Positions 42,312 through 51,738 are shown, counted from the first letter of the stretch. The stretch: DNA of 64,000 nt from Mogibacterium diversum_A (GCF_938028775.1 NZ_CALIZG010000007.1:120274-184273), one strand, 5' to 3'. Numbers and translations: made by a program. The notes: generated by a model not told the origin, from the letters alone.

Positions 42312-43541
42312 TTAATTTTTACCAGTAACATTAATAATGGTGTGCCTACTATAATCACAAATTTCTTTTTTTACATTGTTTATGTCTTCCAATGTGATGT
42401 CGTCTAACATCTGCAGAACCTCAGAAGGAGTTATGGACCTTCCGTAAGTAAGGAGATTTCTCCCATTGTATATCATAAGATTCTGCACACTCTCCTGTCC
42501 GAATATAAAGCTGGATTTAAGCTGCTCCCTTGAGCTCTGGAATTCTTCAACGCTAATATCATCATCCTTAAGTCTATCTAGCTCTTCTTTGATTGCCTCT
42601 AAAGCTTCATCAACCTTATCTTTAGCAACACCAGCACATATAACAAAGAGTCCCGTATGACTGTAAAATCCGGTCATAGAGTATACTGAATAAGCAAGTC
42701 CCTTCTTAACACGAACATTCTGCATCAATCGCGATGACATTCCGCCTCCAAGAATGTTACATAGCAACATCATAGGGTATCTTCTTGGGTCTTTAGCAGG
42801 AAAAAGTCTTATTCCCATCGCAATATGCGCTTGTTCGATAACCTTCGTTACTTCGATATATCCGCCATCACAAGATGCGGAGATATTTTTGTCAGTAATA
42901 AATTCTCTACGTTCTTTTAGATTATAAAACTCGTCTTCAAAGTACTCGATTACATCTTTTCTATCAAATGAACCAGCAATCGACACTATAATTTCATCTC
43001 TTGTATAGTGGTCAAAGTAATATTTATCAAGTTTGTCATGTGTAAACGATGAAACTGTATATTTTGTTCCAAGTACAGGATGTGACATCCCCATACCTTT
43101 GTATACATTGTCTTCAAGAATATCAAAGGCTACTTCATCAGGATCATCTGCATTCATATTAATTTCTTCAATTACTACGCCCTTCTCCTTCTCAAGTTCA
43201 TCCTCTGGAAAAGTGGGATTACAGATCATATCCGTCAACACTTCAGCGCTTGCACGAAAATGCTCATCAAGACACTTCACGTAGAAGCAAGTGCACTCTT
43301 TGCTGGTAAATGCATTCATCTGTCCGCCAAGTCGATCTATCTCATTAACTATTTGAAAGTGATTCCTATTCTTGGTTCCTTTAAAGAGCATGTGTTCGAT
43401 AAAATGCGAAATCCCCTGTTCATCATTATTTTCATTTACTGAACCGTTATTACACCATATACCTATGGATACGGATCTCACTGAATCCATAGAATTAAGA
43501 ATTAGTCTTACGCCTGAATCCAGCGTTATAACCTCTAGCAT
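42312..43541 (-). CDS. M16 family zinc peptidase (insulinase/processing-peptidase type)
   Basis: A 409-residue M16B peptidase of the kind often found near dut or tRNA/pnp genes in Firmicutes (YmxG/PqqL-like). The inverted zinc motif HFIEH lies at 46-50 (ISHFIEHMLFKGTKNR), with the distal glutamate in EKEKGVVIEEINMN. The second, non-catalytic half follows with RLFPAKDPRRYPMMLLCNILGGGMSSRL. No signal peptide is seen, so it is probably cytoplasmic. Substrate unknown. It sits 10 bases after the unrecognised acidic-protein gene. Confidence 0.9.
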   Translation of the reverse strand: MLEVITLDSGVRLILNSMDSVRSVSIGIWCNNGSVNENNDEQGISHFIEHMLFKGTKNRNHFQIVNEIDRLGGQMNAFTSKECTCFYVKCLDEHFRASAEVLTDMICNPTFPEDELEKEKGVVIEEINMNADDPDEVAFDILEDNVYKGMGMSHPVLGTKYTVSSFTHDKLDKYYFDHYTRDEIIVSIAGSFDRKDVIEYFEDEFYNLKERREFITDKNISASCDGGYIEVTKVIEQAHIAMGIRLFPAKDPRRYPMMLLCNILGGGMSSRLMQNVRVKKGLAYSVYSMTGFYSHTGLFVICAGVAKDKVDEALEAIKEELDRLKDDDISVEEFQSSREQLKSSFIFGQESVQNLMIYNGRNLLTYGRSITPSEVLQMLDDITLEDINNVKKEICDYSRHTIINVTGKN

Positions 43542-43551
43542 ATATCCCCCT

Positions 43552-44073
43552 TCAGTTATATTCTGCCTCTATAATATCTGACAGTTTCATTGAGTATGAG
43601 TCCCCTTCGTACTCATAAGCGCCATTAAAATTATAATTACAGGTTTCTCCAGTATATCTAGATGCACTGATATTATACCTGGCATCTCTTACGTTTATTT
43701 CTTCCCCAGTATCATTATCGATTACATGCGGTATAATAACGTACCAACGCCTAAAATCATATATAGCACTGGCAAGAGATGAATAGTCATCGTCAGTCAT
43801 ATCATCATTAAAATTACCCATAATGCTGCGCTTTGCTGTATCGACAGTCACATAGAATTCCGCAAGTTCATCGGGGATTGATTTGTTCCACTCTTCAAAA
43901 TATGAATCAAACATATCTGCTAAAGATCCCATATCTAATTCTTTTATCAGTTCTAGGATTAGCTGGACATCTATTAACTCATCGGCTTCTAGAAGTGCAG
44001 CTAGATTTTCATAATACTCAAACTCCTCTGGTGCAACAATATCAAGGATTTGATAGAGTTCATCTCTGTTCAT
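43552..44073 (-). CDS. Unrecognised acidic protein
   Basis: A 173-residue protein that I do not recognise. It is strongly acidic, rich in Asp, Glu and Tyr, with no signal peptide or transmembrane segment. The first ~75 residues look helical (MNRDELYQILDIVAPEEFEY, DVQLILELIKELDMGSLADM) and the second half mixed, including FRRWYVIIPHVIDNDTG. There are no obvious catalytic motifs or cysteine clusters. A ribosome site AAAGGTG precedes the ATG. It is divergent from pepF and appears to share its transcription start point through a perfect 12-bp inverted repeat, and is followed closely by the M16 peptidase gene, so it may be linked to peptide turnover. That last point is inference only. Confidence 0.7.
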   Translation of the reverse strand: MNRDELYQILDIVAPEEFEYYENLAALLEADELIDVQLILELIKELDMGSLADMFDSYFEEWNKSIPDELAEFYVTVDTAKRSIMGNFNDDMTDDDYSSLASAIYDFRRWYVIIPHVIDNDTGEEINVRDARYNISASRYTGETCNYNFNGAYEYEGDSYSMKLSDIIEAEYN

Positions 44074-44076
44074 TAA

Positions 44077-44105
44077 TTCACCTTTAAATCAATTTATGCT
44101 ATAAT
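44077..44105 (+). promoter_or_regulatory. Promoter of pepF-nadK-rluD
   Basis: TTCACC (44,077-44,082) and TATAAT (44,100-44,105) are spaced by 17 bases, with an extended TGC before the -10. The predicted start is near 44,112. Confidence 0.65.
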
Positions 44106-44129
44106 AATACATCATCAATTATAGCATAA
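44094..44129. repeat. Perfect 12-bp inverted repeat forming face-to-face -10 boxes
   Basis: Arms TTATGCTATAAT (44,094-44,105) and ATTATAGCATAA (44,118-44,129) are separated by 12 bases. The left arm supplies an extended -10 for the rightward pepF operon and the right arm an identical one for the leftward acidic-protein gene; both predicted starts fall near 44,112. It may also be an operator. Confidence 0.7.
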
Positions 44130-44141
44130 GGAGCTAGTTAA

Positions 44142-45944
44142 ATGAAGAAATACAATTTAAAAAACCGCTCTGAGATAGCGGATAGAGATAAATGGAATCT
44201 AGAAGCGATGTATCCAGATGAAACCAAGTGGGAAGAAGATCTATCCACTGCTCTTAAGGCGAGTGACGAGTTTATTTTACTTAAAGGTAGTTTAACAGAA
44301 TCGGCAGAAAACCTTCTAAAAGCACTGTGCTTATACTCTGATATGATGCGTAAAGCCGAGAATGCTTTTGTGTATTCGAGAATGCGTCATGATGAAGATA
44401 ATGCTAATACGAAATCCACAGAGATGAACAACAAGTCTCTCTCTACACTCGCTCAAATTTCAGCTAACGTATCATTCTTTACCCCCGAGCTTCTGGAGGC
44501 TGATGAAGCTTTAATAAAGGGATATATAGAGGAATTACCTGCTTTAAAGGAATTTTCCTTCATGCTCGATTCAATAATGCTTAGCAAGCCTCACGTTCTG
44601 TCTTCCGATGAAGAGCGTGTCATCGCTCAGCTTAATGAGTCTGCCAGTGCTCCAGATGAAATTTTCACTATGTTTAATGATGCGGATCTTTCTTTTGGCA
44701 AAGTCACTAATGAAGACGCGATAGATGTGGAACTCACTCACGGAAATTATATCCAGTTTATGGAGTCGGAAAACCGCGAGGTTAGAAAGAATGCTTTTGA
44801 GGCAATGTACCGAAGATACAAGGAGTTTAATAACTCAATTTCTGTGATGTACAACTACAGTGTAAAGCATGACTCTATCATGTCCAAGCTACGTAAATAT
44901 AAATCTACACTCGATAGTGAGCTATCTGGCGAACGCATTCCACTCTCAGTGTATGATAATCTTATAGATGCTGTGCATAAGAACCTACCTTCTATGCATA
45001 AATATATGGAAATTAGAAAACGAGCTTTAGGTCTTAACGAACTAAGAATGTATGATATTTATCGCCCTATTGTTAAGCCAGAAGGATTAGAATGCAGCTA
45101 TGAAGATGCTGTAGATATCGCCTGCAAAGCCTTGGCACCTCTAGGCGAAGACTATGTTAGGACGTTACGAAAAGGATTAACCGAAGATAGATGGGTTGAT
45201 ATATATGAGAATGCAGGCAAAACATCTGGCGCATATAGCTTTGGTTCTTACGATAGTAATCCATATATTTTGATGAACTTCAGCGGAGAACTACGTGACG
45301 TATTTACACTCATTCATGAATCTGGTCATTCAATGCATTCATACTATACTAGACGCACACAGCCATTTGTGTATGGAGGACACTCTATATTTACAGCAGA
45401 GGTTGCTAGTACTGTTAATGAAACGCTATTGATTCATTACCTTCTACGTAATGCTGAATCAATAGATATGAAGAAGTATCTAATCAACTTCTATATCGAC
45501 GAGTTTAAATCTACACTGTTCAGACAGACAATGTTTGCTGAATTTGAAAAAATTGCACATGAAACTGTCGAAAATGGTGGATCACTTACAGCACAATATC
45601 TAAACGAGGAGTACGATAAGCTAAACACTATTTATTATGGTCCGTCAATTGAACATGACGAGTATATTCAGTATGAATGGTCAAGAATTCCTCATTTCTA
45701 CCGTGCTTACTACGTATATCAGTATGCTACGGGATACTCCGCTGCAAATGCTATCGCTAACAGGATATTAACCGGCGGAGAAGCTGAACGAAATGATTAT
45801 TTAAAATTCCTAGCTACCGGAGAATCTGACTATCCAATAGAATTACTTAAAATCGCTGGAGTAGATATGAGTACTGAGGAGCCTGTTCTATCCGCCCTAT
45901 CTACTTTTGCAAACCTAGTTAATGAACTAGACGAGATGATATAG
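44142..45944 (+). CDS. pepF: Oligoendopeptidase F
   Basis: A 600-residue M3B zinc peptidase that cleaves short cytoplasmic peptides. The zinc motif H392-E393-x-x-H396 occurs in VFTLIHESGHSMHSYYTRR, and the distal glutamate is in FTAEVASTVNETLL. GSYDSNPYILMNFSGELRDV just before the zinc motif is the family's substrate-binding segment. The start has AAGGAG eight bases upstream and lies within a divergent promoter region. It heads a plus-strand trio with nadK and an RluD-type gene, all ending at the terminator at 47.7 kb. Confidence 0.95.
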   Translation: MKKYNLKNRSEIADRDKWNLEAMYPDETKWEEDLSTALKASDEFILLKGSLTESAENLLKALCLYSDMMRKAENAFVYSRMRHDEDNANTKSTEMNNKSLSTLAQISANVSFFTPELLEADEALIKGYIEELPALKEFSFMLDSIMLSKPHVLSSDEERVIAQLNESASAPDEIFTMFNDADLSFGKVTNEDAIDVELTHGNYIQFMESENREVRKNAFEAMYRRYKEFNNSISVMYNYSVKHDSIMSKLRKYKSTLDSELSGERIPLSVYDNLIDAVHKNLPSMHKYMEIRKRALGLNELRMYDIYRPIVKPEGLECSYEDAVDIACKALAPLGEDYVRTLRKGLTEDRWVDIYENAGKTSGAYSFGSYDSNPYILMNFSGELRDVFTLIHESGHSMHSYYTRRTQPFVYGGHSIFTAEVASTVNETLLIHYLLRNAESIDMKKYLINFYIDEFKSTLFRQTMFAEFEKIAHETVENGGSLTAQYLNEEYDKLNTIYYGPSIEHDEYIQYEWSRIPHFYRAYYVYQYATGYSAANAIANRILTGGEAERNDYLKFLATGESDYPIELLKIAGVDMSTEEPVLSALSTFANLVNELDEMI

Positions 45945-45967
45945 CGCATTTTATATGAGGAAATACT

Positions 45968-46774
45968 ATGAAACCAACTAAAGTATTTATCTATAGCAAT
46001 GATACAGGTTTATCAAAGGCCACTGCCAATGAACTTGTCAACGTTCTAAGCATAAGAGAATTTGAGATTGCGAGCAAATATGATGAAACCGTTGATTTGA
46101 TTGCTTGCATCGGTGGTGATGGAACCTTTCTGAACTGTGTACATGAATGCAGACTTCCAAGGATGCCTATTATCGGAATAAATACCGGTCATCTAGGTTT
46201 TTTTCAGGAACTAGTTCCTTCTGAACTTGAGATGTTTGTCAATCACTATAATGATGGCAATTACACAGTTGAAAAGATACATCCAATACGCGCCCTAATC
46301 ACAGACAGAGACGGCATTCACGAGATAACGGGAATAAACGAAATACTTGTAATGGGTATGTATACAAAACTTGCCCATCTTTCGATAATCATGGACGATA
46401 CTCCAATTCAGGAGTTTATCGGCGATGGAATCCTCGTATCAACTCCTGTTGGATCAACCGCTTATAACTATTCACTTGGTGGCTCACTGGTAGCTCCAGA
46501 GCTAGATGCCTTACAGTTAACACCGATGGCTCCGATGAATACTAGTGCTTATAGATGCTTTAGGTCGAGTATTCTCTACCCTGCGTCAAAAAAAGTTAGA
46601 CTGGTAACGCGCAAGAGTACCGTCGGAGACAAACTTTTATTAGCATATGATGGACTTACAAGAGAATTTAGCAATGTATCTAAAATTGATGTAATGCAGG
46701 CAGATGACGAGATTCATCTTCTAAGACTGCCTGGTTACGATTACTGGAAGAAGCTTACTAACAAGCTTTTATAG
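45968..46774 (+). CDS. nadK: NAD kinase
   Basis: A 268-residue NAD kinase that makes NADP. The conserved GGDGTFL motif is at about 50-56 (ACIGGDGTFLNCV), followed by GINTGHLGFF and NEILVMG. The nucleotide-binding signature DGILVSTPVGSTAYNYSLGGSLVAPELDA completes the family set. It lies 23 bases after pepF with a GAGGAAA site before the ATG. Confidence 0.95.
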   Translation: MKPTKVFIYSNDTGLSKATANELVNVLSIREFEIASKYDETVDLIACIGGDGTFLNCVHECRLPRMPIIGINTGHLGFFQELVPSELEMFVNHYNDGNYTVEKIHPIRALITDRDGIHEITGINEILVMGMYTKLAHLSIIMDDTPIQEFIGDGILVSTPVGSTAYNYSLGGSLVAPELDALQLTPMAPMNTSAYRCFRSSILYPASKKVRLVTRKSTVGDKLLLAYDGLTREFSNVSKIDVMQADDEIHLLRLPGYDYWKKLTNKLL

Positions 46775-46792
46775 ACTTAATTTGAGGAAATA

Positions 46793-47686
46793 ATGGGAAA
46801 ATACAATCACAAGGTAACTGAATCTGATATAGGTTTGAGCATAAATCAGATCATAAAAGCAAATTTCAAATTCTCATCACGGTTCAAAACTAAGATGAAA
46901 TTCCAGAAACTTGTTGATCTCAACGGTATACCTACTCCTGGATTTATCAAACCAGATGTGGGTGATGTAATATCGATAAGACTTCCAGAAGAAAGTAGCG
47001 ATTTTCCAGCTGAAGATATTCCTATAGATGTAATTTATGAAGATGATGATCTGATGTTTATAAATAAGCAACCTGGAGTTATAGTTCATCCAACTAAGGG
47101 ACACCCACTTCACACTATCGCAAATGGCCTAATGAAATATATGAAGGATAACGAACAAAGCTACAAGGTCCGTTTCGCTAATAGAATCGACATGGATACA
47201 TCCGGAATCGTAATCGTTGCAAAAAATGCGAACACACAAAACGACATATCCCACCAGATGCGTACAAATTCAGTGCATAAGCAGTACATAGCAATCGTTA
47301 ACGGTGTGATTGAAGATGATGAATTTACTATAGACGAGCCTATCGGGAGACCTAGCGAGGAATCGATTCAGAGAACTGTACTTTCCGAAGGTGGCAAAGA
47401 TGCAATTACGGATGTTAAAGTTCTCGAGAGATTTAAAAGAAATACGCTCGTTGAAGTTACATTACATACTGGAAGAACACATCAGATAAGAGTTCATCTC
47501 ACTCATATAGGTCATCCAATCACGGGCGATCACTTATACGGTGGTGATGCACCAGAGCTTATGGAAAGACAGGCATTACATGCCGCAAAAATGAGTTTAA
47601 AGCACCCAATGACAGAAAAAACACTTAATATTGAGGCACCTTTGCCAGATGATATGAAAAAATGCCTAGCTATTCTACGTAGGTAG
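46793..47686 (+). CDS. RluD-family pseudouridine synthase
   Basis: A 297-residue RluA/RluD-type pseudouridine synthase, probably acting on 23S rRNA. An S4-like N-terminal part (SINQIIKANFKFSSRFKTKMK) precedes the catalytic domain. The usual HRLD motif is NRIDMDTSGIVIVAKN, with histidine replaced by asparagine but the catalytic aspartate kept. GRTHQIRVHLTHIGHPITGDHLYG is intact. Target position cannot be assigned. Its stop codon lies inside the transcription terminator hairpin. Confidence 0.9.
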   Translation: MGKYNHKVTESDIGLSINQIIKANFKFSSRFKTKMKFQKLVDLNGIPTPGFIKPDVGDVISIRLPEESSDFPAEDIPIDVIYEDDDLMFINKQPGVIVHPTKGHPLHTIANGLMKYMKDNEQSYKVRFANRIDMDTSGIVIVAKNANTQNDISHQMRTNSVHKQYIAIVNGVIEDDEFTIDEPIGRPSEESIQRTVLSEGGKDAITDVKVLERFKRNTLVEVTLHTGRTHQIRVHLTHIGHPITGDHLYGGDAPELMERQALHAAKMSLKHPMTEKTLNIEAPLPDDMKKCLAILRR

Positions 47687-47717
47687 AAAGCTAGGCATTA
47701 GCTTATTTTACTTTTTT
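47661..47717 (+). terminator. Long terminator hairpin overlapping the RluD-type stop codon
   Basis: Outer arms AATGCCTAGCT and AGCTAGGCATT enclose inner arms TTCTAC/GTAGAA with a GTAG loop (47,661-47,699), followed by TTATTTTACTTTTTT. The stem includes the last codons and stop at 47,684-47,686. It may also stop rpe transcription from the opposite side. Confidence 0.9.
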
Positions 47718-47739
47718 GTCAAAGCAGTTCTAATGAGTT

Positions 47740-48393
47740 TTATGCATCAACCTTTTTAATTCTCATTATGGCTTCTGCTCTATCTTCATGCTTGAAAACT
47801 GCAGAACCAGCAACAAGAATATCTGCTCCACTTGAAATTAAAAGCCCTGAGTTCTTATCGGATACACCACCATCAACTTCGATTTCGAAATTGTATCCAT
47901 TGTCTTTTCTTAACTTATTAAGCTGAGATACTTTTTTCGCAGTTTCAGGAATAAATTTCTGTCCACCAAATCCTGGATTCACAGACATAACTAGTACCAT
48001 ATCAACAAAAGGAAGTACAGCTTCAAGGCAAGATACAGGAGTACCCGGATTTATAGACACACCTGCTTTTACCCCATGCTCTTTAATATGTGATAGAGTC
48101 CGGCAAATGTGAGGACATGCTTCGTAGTGAACCGTAATATAAGCAGTATTATCCGTCACAAACTCCTCCAAGTACTGATCTGGATTTTCAATCATCAAAT
48201 GAACATCGTAAGGGACAGTTGCATAGCCGTTAAGACTCTTCATAACGGCACTTCCAAAACTGATATTAGGAACAAACGCGCCATCCATAACATCTACATG
48301 AATAAAATCACATCCGCCCTTGCAGATATCAGCGACTTCAGAACCAAGTTTAGCAAAATCGGCTGCTAAAATCGAAGGTGCTATTTTTGCCAT
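47740..48393 (-). CDS. rpe: Ribulose-phosphate 3-epimerase
   Basis: A 217-residue TIM-barrel enzyme interconverting ribulose 5-phosphate and xylulose 5-phosphate in the pentose phosphate pathway. Signature segments are APSILAADFAKLG, FIHVDVMDGAFVPNISFG, VHLMIENPD, MSVNPGFGGQKFI and the phosphate-binding end ILVAGSAVF. It overlaps the end of rsgA by 13 bases, the rsgA-rpe order common in Firmicutes. Confidence 0.96.
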   Translation of the reverse strand: MAKIAPSILAADFAKLGSEVADICKGGCDFIHVDVMDGAFVPNISFGSAVMKSLNGYATVPYDVHLMIENPDQYLEEFVTDNTAYITVHYEACPHICRTLSHIKEHGVKAGVSINPGTPVSCLEAVLPFVDMVLVMSVNPGFGGQKFIPETAKKVSQLNKLRKDNGYNFEIEVDGGVSDKNSGLLISSGADILVAGSAVFKHEDRAEAIMRIKKVDA

Positions 48394-49247
48394 TTCTTTA
48401 CCTCTTCCAAAATTGATAAATATGATTCATATCTAGTTTTGCTAATTTCTCCTTTTTCGAGTGCTCCTTTTACCGCACATTCAGGTTCATCAACATGAAT
48501 ACAATCTAGATATTTGCAACAGCCCTTAAATGCATTAATCTCAGGGAAATAATCTCTAACATGATACCTATCAAGTCTAGGCATGTCTAGAGATGTAAAA
48601 CCTGGTGTATCATAAAAATGAGTATCGTTATCAATACTAAAAATCTCGACATGCCGTGTCGTGTGTCTGCCCCTGGCAGTTTTATCGCTAATATCTCCTG
48701 TTTCTATATCATTTCTACCGGTTATATGGTTCATGATTGTTGACTTTCCAACACCTGACGGACCGGCTAGCGCAACATTAGATCCCTTCATCAAATCATA
48801 TAACCTATCTATGCCATCACCGTTCTTGCCATTAACAACAACAACTGGAAAAGCTTTATCGTAAGTTGAAACAAGCTCTTTTAGGTCATTTTCCGATACA
48901 AGATCAGGTTTTGTAATACAGATAATAACTTCGATGTTGTTATATAGTATTGCAGTGGTAAACTTATCAATAATAAGATTGTTCGGATTAGGAAAAGCTG
49001 CTGCAAATACAACAACAAGCTTATCTAGATTAGAAACAGGTGGGCGCGAAAGAAAGTTTTTTCTTTCGCGCACCTTTGTTATTATACAGTCGCCGTCTTC
49101 TTGCCTTAAATCAAATTCTACAATATCCCCAACATAGATGATTGATTTACCTCGCTTAAGATTTTTGCGAGCATTTCCCATGTGAACTCGTTTTCCATCA
49201 TCAACATAGTAGAAACCGCCAATTCCCTTAACGACTCTTCCCAGCAT
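48381..49247 (-). CDS. rsgA: Ribosome small subunit-dependent GTPase RsgA
   Basis: A 288-residue circularly permuted GTPase that checks late 30S subunit maturation. The OB-fold occupies the N-terminal ~70 residues, followed by the permuted GTPase with TKPD (G4), GPSGVGKSTIMNHI (G1) and DTPGF (G3). The C-terminal zinc site has CCKYLDCIHVDEPEC. The ATG at 49,247 is chosen over a GTG at 49,265 because AAGG lies seven bases upstream and the shorter form begins MLGRVVKGIGGFYYV. It starts just past the pknB stop. Confidence 0.94.
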   Translation of the reverse strand: MLGRVVKGIGGFYYVDDGKRVHMGNARKNLKRGKSIIYVGDIVEFDLRQEDGDCIITKVRERKNFLSRPPVSNLDKLVVVFAAAFPNPNNLIIDKFTTAILYNNIEVIICITKPDLVSENDLKELVSTYDKAFPVVVVNGKNGDGIDRLYDLMKGSNVALAGPSGVGKSTIMNHITGRNDIETGDISDKTARGRHTTRHVEIFSIDNDTHFYDTPGFTSLDMPRLDRYHVRDYFPEINAFKGCCKYLDCIHVDEPECAVKGALEKGEISKTRYESYLSILEEVKKWQK

Positions 49248-49248
49248 A

Positions 49249-50973
49249 TTATAACCTTGTTCCACTGTTATTTGAGTTGTCGGAAGAGCTTCCTGAAGAA
49301 GGTTTACCCTTACTTACCTCAATATCAATTGTTTCACCTTTTTCAAGTGATGTATTAGCAGCATACTGTTGCCACATTACATAACCATTACCATAAACAT
49401 TGCTTTCATCGTAAGAAATATTTCCGACTTTAAATCCAGCATTTGTAATAGCCGATTTTGCTTCCTCAAGCGACTTTCCGGTTAAAGAAGGTACCGTTCC
49501 CTTCTCCTTCCCTTTTCCATCACTAATTGTAATGTTAATTTTTGTTCCTTTGTCAGCATTTGTTCCAGCTGCAGGATCTTGGGTTAGTATCGTTCCCTCA
49601 GGCTTATTTGAAGTCTCAGACTTAACTATTCCAAGCTTGTAGCCTGCCTTTTTGAGTTTCTTTTCAACTTTCTTATAGTCTTGACCAACTATATTAGGTA
49701 CGGTTCCTTCCTTCGAACCTTTGCTGAGATGAAGTGTTATCGTTGAACCTTTTTTGGCTTCTTCTCCACCAGAAGGATCCTGTTCGACTACATGTCCCTC
49801 AGAAATTTCCGATGAATATACACTTTTACCCTTTTCAACTTTAAATCCGCTCTTTTCAGCCGTTTTTTTCGCTTCCTTATAAGTCATATCAGACATATCA
49901 GGTACCTTAGCTTTACTTGAGAAGACACCTGTTGCAAAAGCAACGCCCAGAACAAGAACGAGTAGAACCGCTCCGGCAATACCAAGTTTAATAAGCTTTT
50001 TCTTGCGACTAGAAGAATTAGATTTTTTCTTCTTTTTCTTCCTGTCTTTTGAATTTTCTGAAACTATATCGTCATTATCATCTTCTTCACTATCAGATCG
50101 CTTACGTGCAACCTCATTAGATGCCTCTGCAAAAATTGAATTTCCAACAACTTTGGTCACAAATTCGATGTTATCAAGTTCTTCAATGAGTTCATCTGCA
50201 CTGTTGAATCTATTAGTTTGAAACTTATTTGTAGCCTTGAGAACAGCTCTTTCAAGTGCAGGTGGAATTCCATCCACATATTCATGTGGTGGCACAATTT
50301 CTTCGTTTATATGCTTGAGGGCTATGGATACAGGATTGTCTCCATCGAATGGAACTCGCCCTGTGAGCATCTCATACATTACAATACCGAGTGAGTATAT
50401 ATCGGATCTTTCATCAACGTAATTTCCTCTAGCCTGCTCCGGCGAAAAATAGTGTACTGATCCGATGACCTTGCTGTTTGTCGAAAGTGTTGCGTCATTA
50501 ACAGCCTTAGCAATACCAAAATCGGCAAGCTTTGCAACACCATCAGATGTAACCATGATGTTATGAGGCTTGACGTCTCTATGAATTATCTTATTTTTAT
50601 GCGCAATTCTAAGTGCAGATGCAACCTGCTTAGTAAGGTCGATTACCGTACGGTAGTCTAGAGGTGCATCTTCTGCAATTATATTGCTTAAGTTACGGCC
50701 TTCAACAAGCTCCATTACTATGTAGTTAATATTTCCTTCCTTACCTACATCGTAAACACTTACGATATTAGGGTGAGAAAGTCCAGCAGCTGCCTGCGAC
50801 TCTCTTTTGAAATTTTCAACAAACGAAGCATCCTTTGTGAACTCCGGTCTAAGTATCTTGATAGCGATGAATCTGTTTAACAGTCTGTCCTTACCCTTGT
50901 AAACGACTGCCATACCGCCATCACCGATTTTCTCAAGGAGTTCGTAACGGCCAGATAGAAGTCTACTGCTCAT
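49249..50973 (-). CDS. pknB: PASTA-domain Ser/Thr protein kinase PknB/PrkC
   Basis: A 574-residue membrane kinase that senses cell-wall fragments or lipid II and regulates growth and envelope synthesis. The kinase domain (about 10-270) has the glycine loop IGDGGMAVVYKG, catalytic HRDVKPHN and DFGIAKA, and an activation loop SVHYFSPEQARG. A lysine-rich juxtamembrane stretch leads to a transmembrane helix (LIKLGIAGAVLLVLVLGVAF) and three extracellular PASTA repeats with a Ser/Gly-rich tail. The ATG at 50,973 (GGAGG six bases upstream) is preferred to a TTG at 50,994. It overlaps the end of the PP2C gene by 11 bases, so kinase and phosphatase are made together. Confidence 0.96.
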   Translation of the reverse strand: MSSRLLSGRYELLEKIGDGGMAVVYKGKDRLLNRFIAIKILRPEFTKDASFVENFKRESQAAAGLSHPNIVSVYDVGKEGNINYIVMELVEGRNLSNIIAEDAPLDYRTVIDLTKQVASALRIAHKNKIIHRDVKPHNIMVTSDGVAKLADFGIAKAVNDATLSTNSKVIGSVHYFSPEQARGNYVDERSDIYSLGIVMYEMLTGRVPFDGDNPVSIALKHINEEIVPPHEYVDGIPPALERAVLKATNKFQTNRFNSADELIEELDNIEFVTKVVGNSIFAEASNEVARKRSDSEEDDNDDIVSENSKDRKKKKKKSNSSSRKKKLIKLGIAGAVLLVLVLGVAFATGVFSSKAKVPDMSDMTYKEAKKTAEKSGFKVEKGKSVYSSEISEGHVVEQDPSGGEEAKKGSTITLHLSKGSKEGTVPNIVGQDYKKVEKKLKKAGYKLGIVKSETSNKPEGTILTQDPAAGTNADKGTKINITISDGKGKEKGTVPSLTGKSLEEAKSAITNAGFKVGNISYDESNVYGNGYVMWQQYAANTSLEKGETIDIEVSKGKPSSGSSSDNSNNSGTRL

Positions 50974-51709
50974 TTGATTCCTCCAACATGTCAATACAGA
51001 TTACTGAAATATTATCATTTCCACCGTTTAAGTTTGCTCTTTCAACCATACGTTCAGCACAATCCTGCATATCAGAGCTTTCATTGAATATATCAAGAAT
51101 TTCGCTATCTGACACTTCCTCATAGAGTCCGTCACTACAGATTAATACTCTATCACTTGGCTCCATATATATATTGAAGCAGTCTGGATTGTTGTATGCA
51201 TTTCCACCAATAGCTCTAGTGATTACATTTTTTTTATAATGATGATCGGCCTCGCTACGTGTAATAGCACCCATCTTAACTAAATCATTTACATAGGTGT
51301 GGTCATCAGTAATCTGATGCACTTCATCCTTATGAATGAAATACACTCTGCTATCTCCCACATTGCCTACGTAAAGAATTTTGTGGTCAACATATGCAAA
51401 AACGAGTGTTGTCGCCATTCCTACATACTCTGGCTTTGTGTTGGAAAGCTGTAAAATACTTTCATTTACAAAGTTAACAGCATTTTCAAAATATGTGAAA
51501 ATCGCTTCACTTCCCTCTACAAGTTCTATTGGGTTGTTGTACACGTAATCTGCAAGAAAATCTACTGCTGCAGTGCTTGCAATTTCCCCGGACTTATTTC
51601 CGCCAACGCCATCTGCCAGCATGAAAAATCTGCTATCCTTTAATACTTTTACAGCATCTTCGTTCTTAGGGCGTTTCATGCCCTTATCTGTTAAATATCC
51701 TACTCTCAT
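50963..51709 (-). CDS. prpC: PP2C-type protein phosphatase (PrpC/Stp)
   Basis: A 248-residue PPM-family Ser/Thr phosphatase that reverses PknB phosphorylation. Metal-binding motifs appear as GMKRPKNEDA, FFMLADGVGGNKSGE, YVGNVGDSRVYF, DDHTYVN and the final NGGNDNISVICID. No transmembrane segment; cytoplasmic. It immediately precedes and overlaps pknB, the conserved phosphatase-kinase pair, and follows rsmB on the same strand. Confidence 0.95.
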   Translation of the reverse strand: MRVGYLTDKGMKRPKNEDAVKVLKDSRFFMLADGVGGNKSGEIASTAAVDFLADYVYNNPIELVEGSEAIFTYFENAVNFVNESILQLSNTKPEYVGMATTLVFAYVDHKILYVGNVGDSRVYFIHKDEVHQITDDHTYVNDLVKMGAITRSEADHHYKKNVITRAIGGNAYNNPDCFNIYMEPSDRVLICSDGLYEEVSDSEILDIFNESSDMQDCAERMVERANLNGGNDNISVICIDMLEESNEQ

Positions 51710-51738
51710 TAAAGTCTTACCACCTGAGTAAATTAAAA

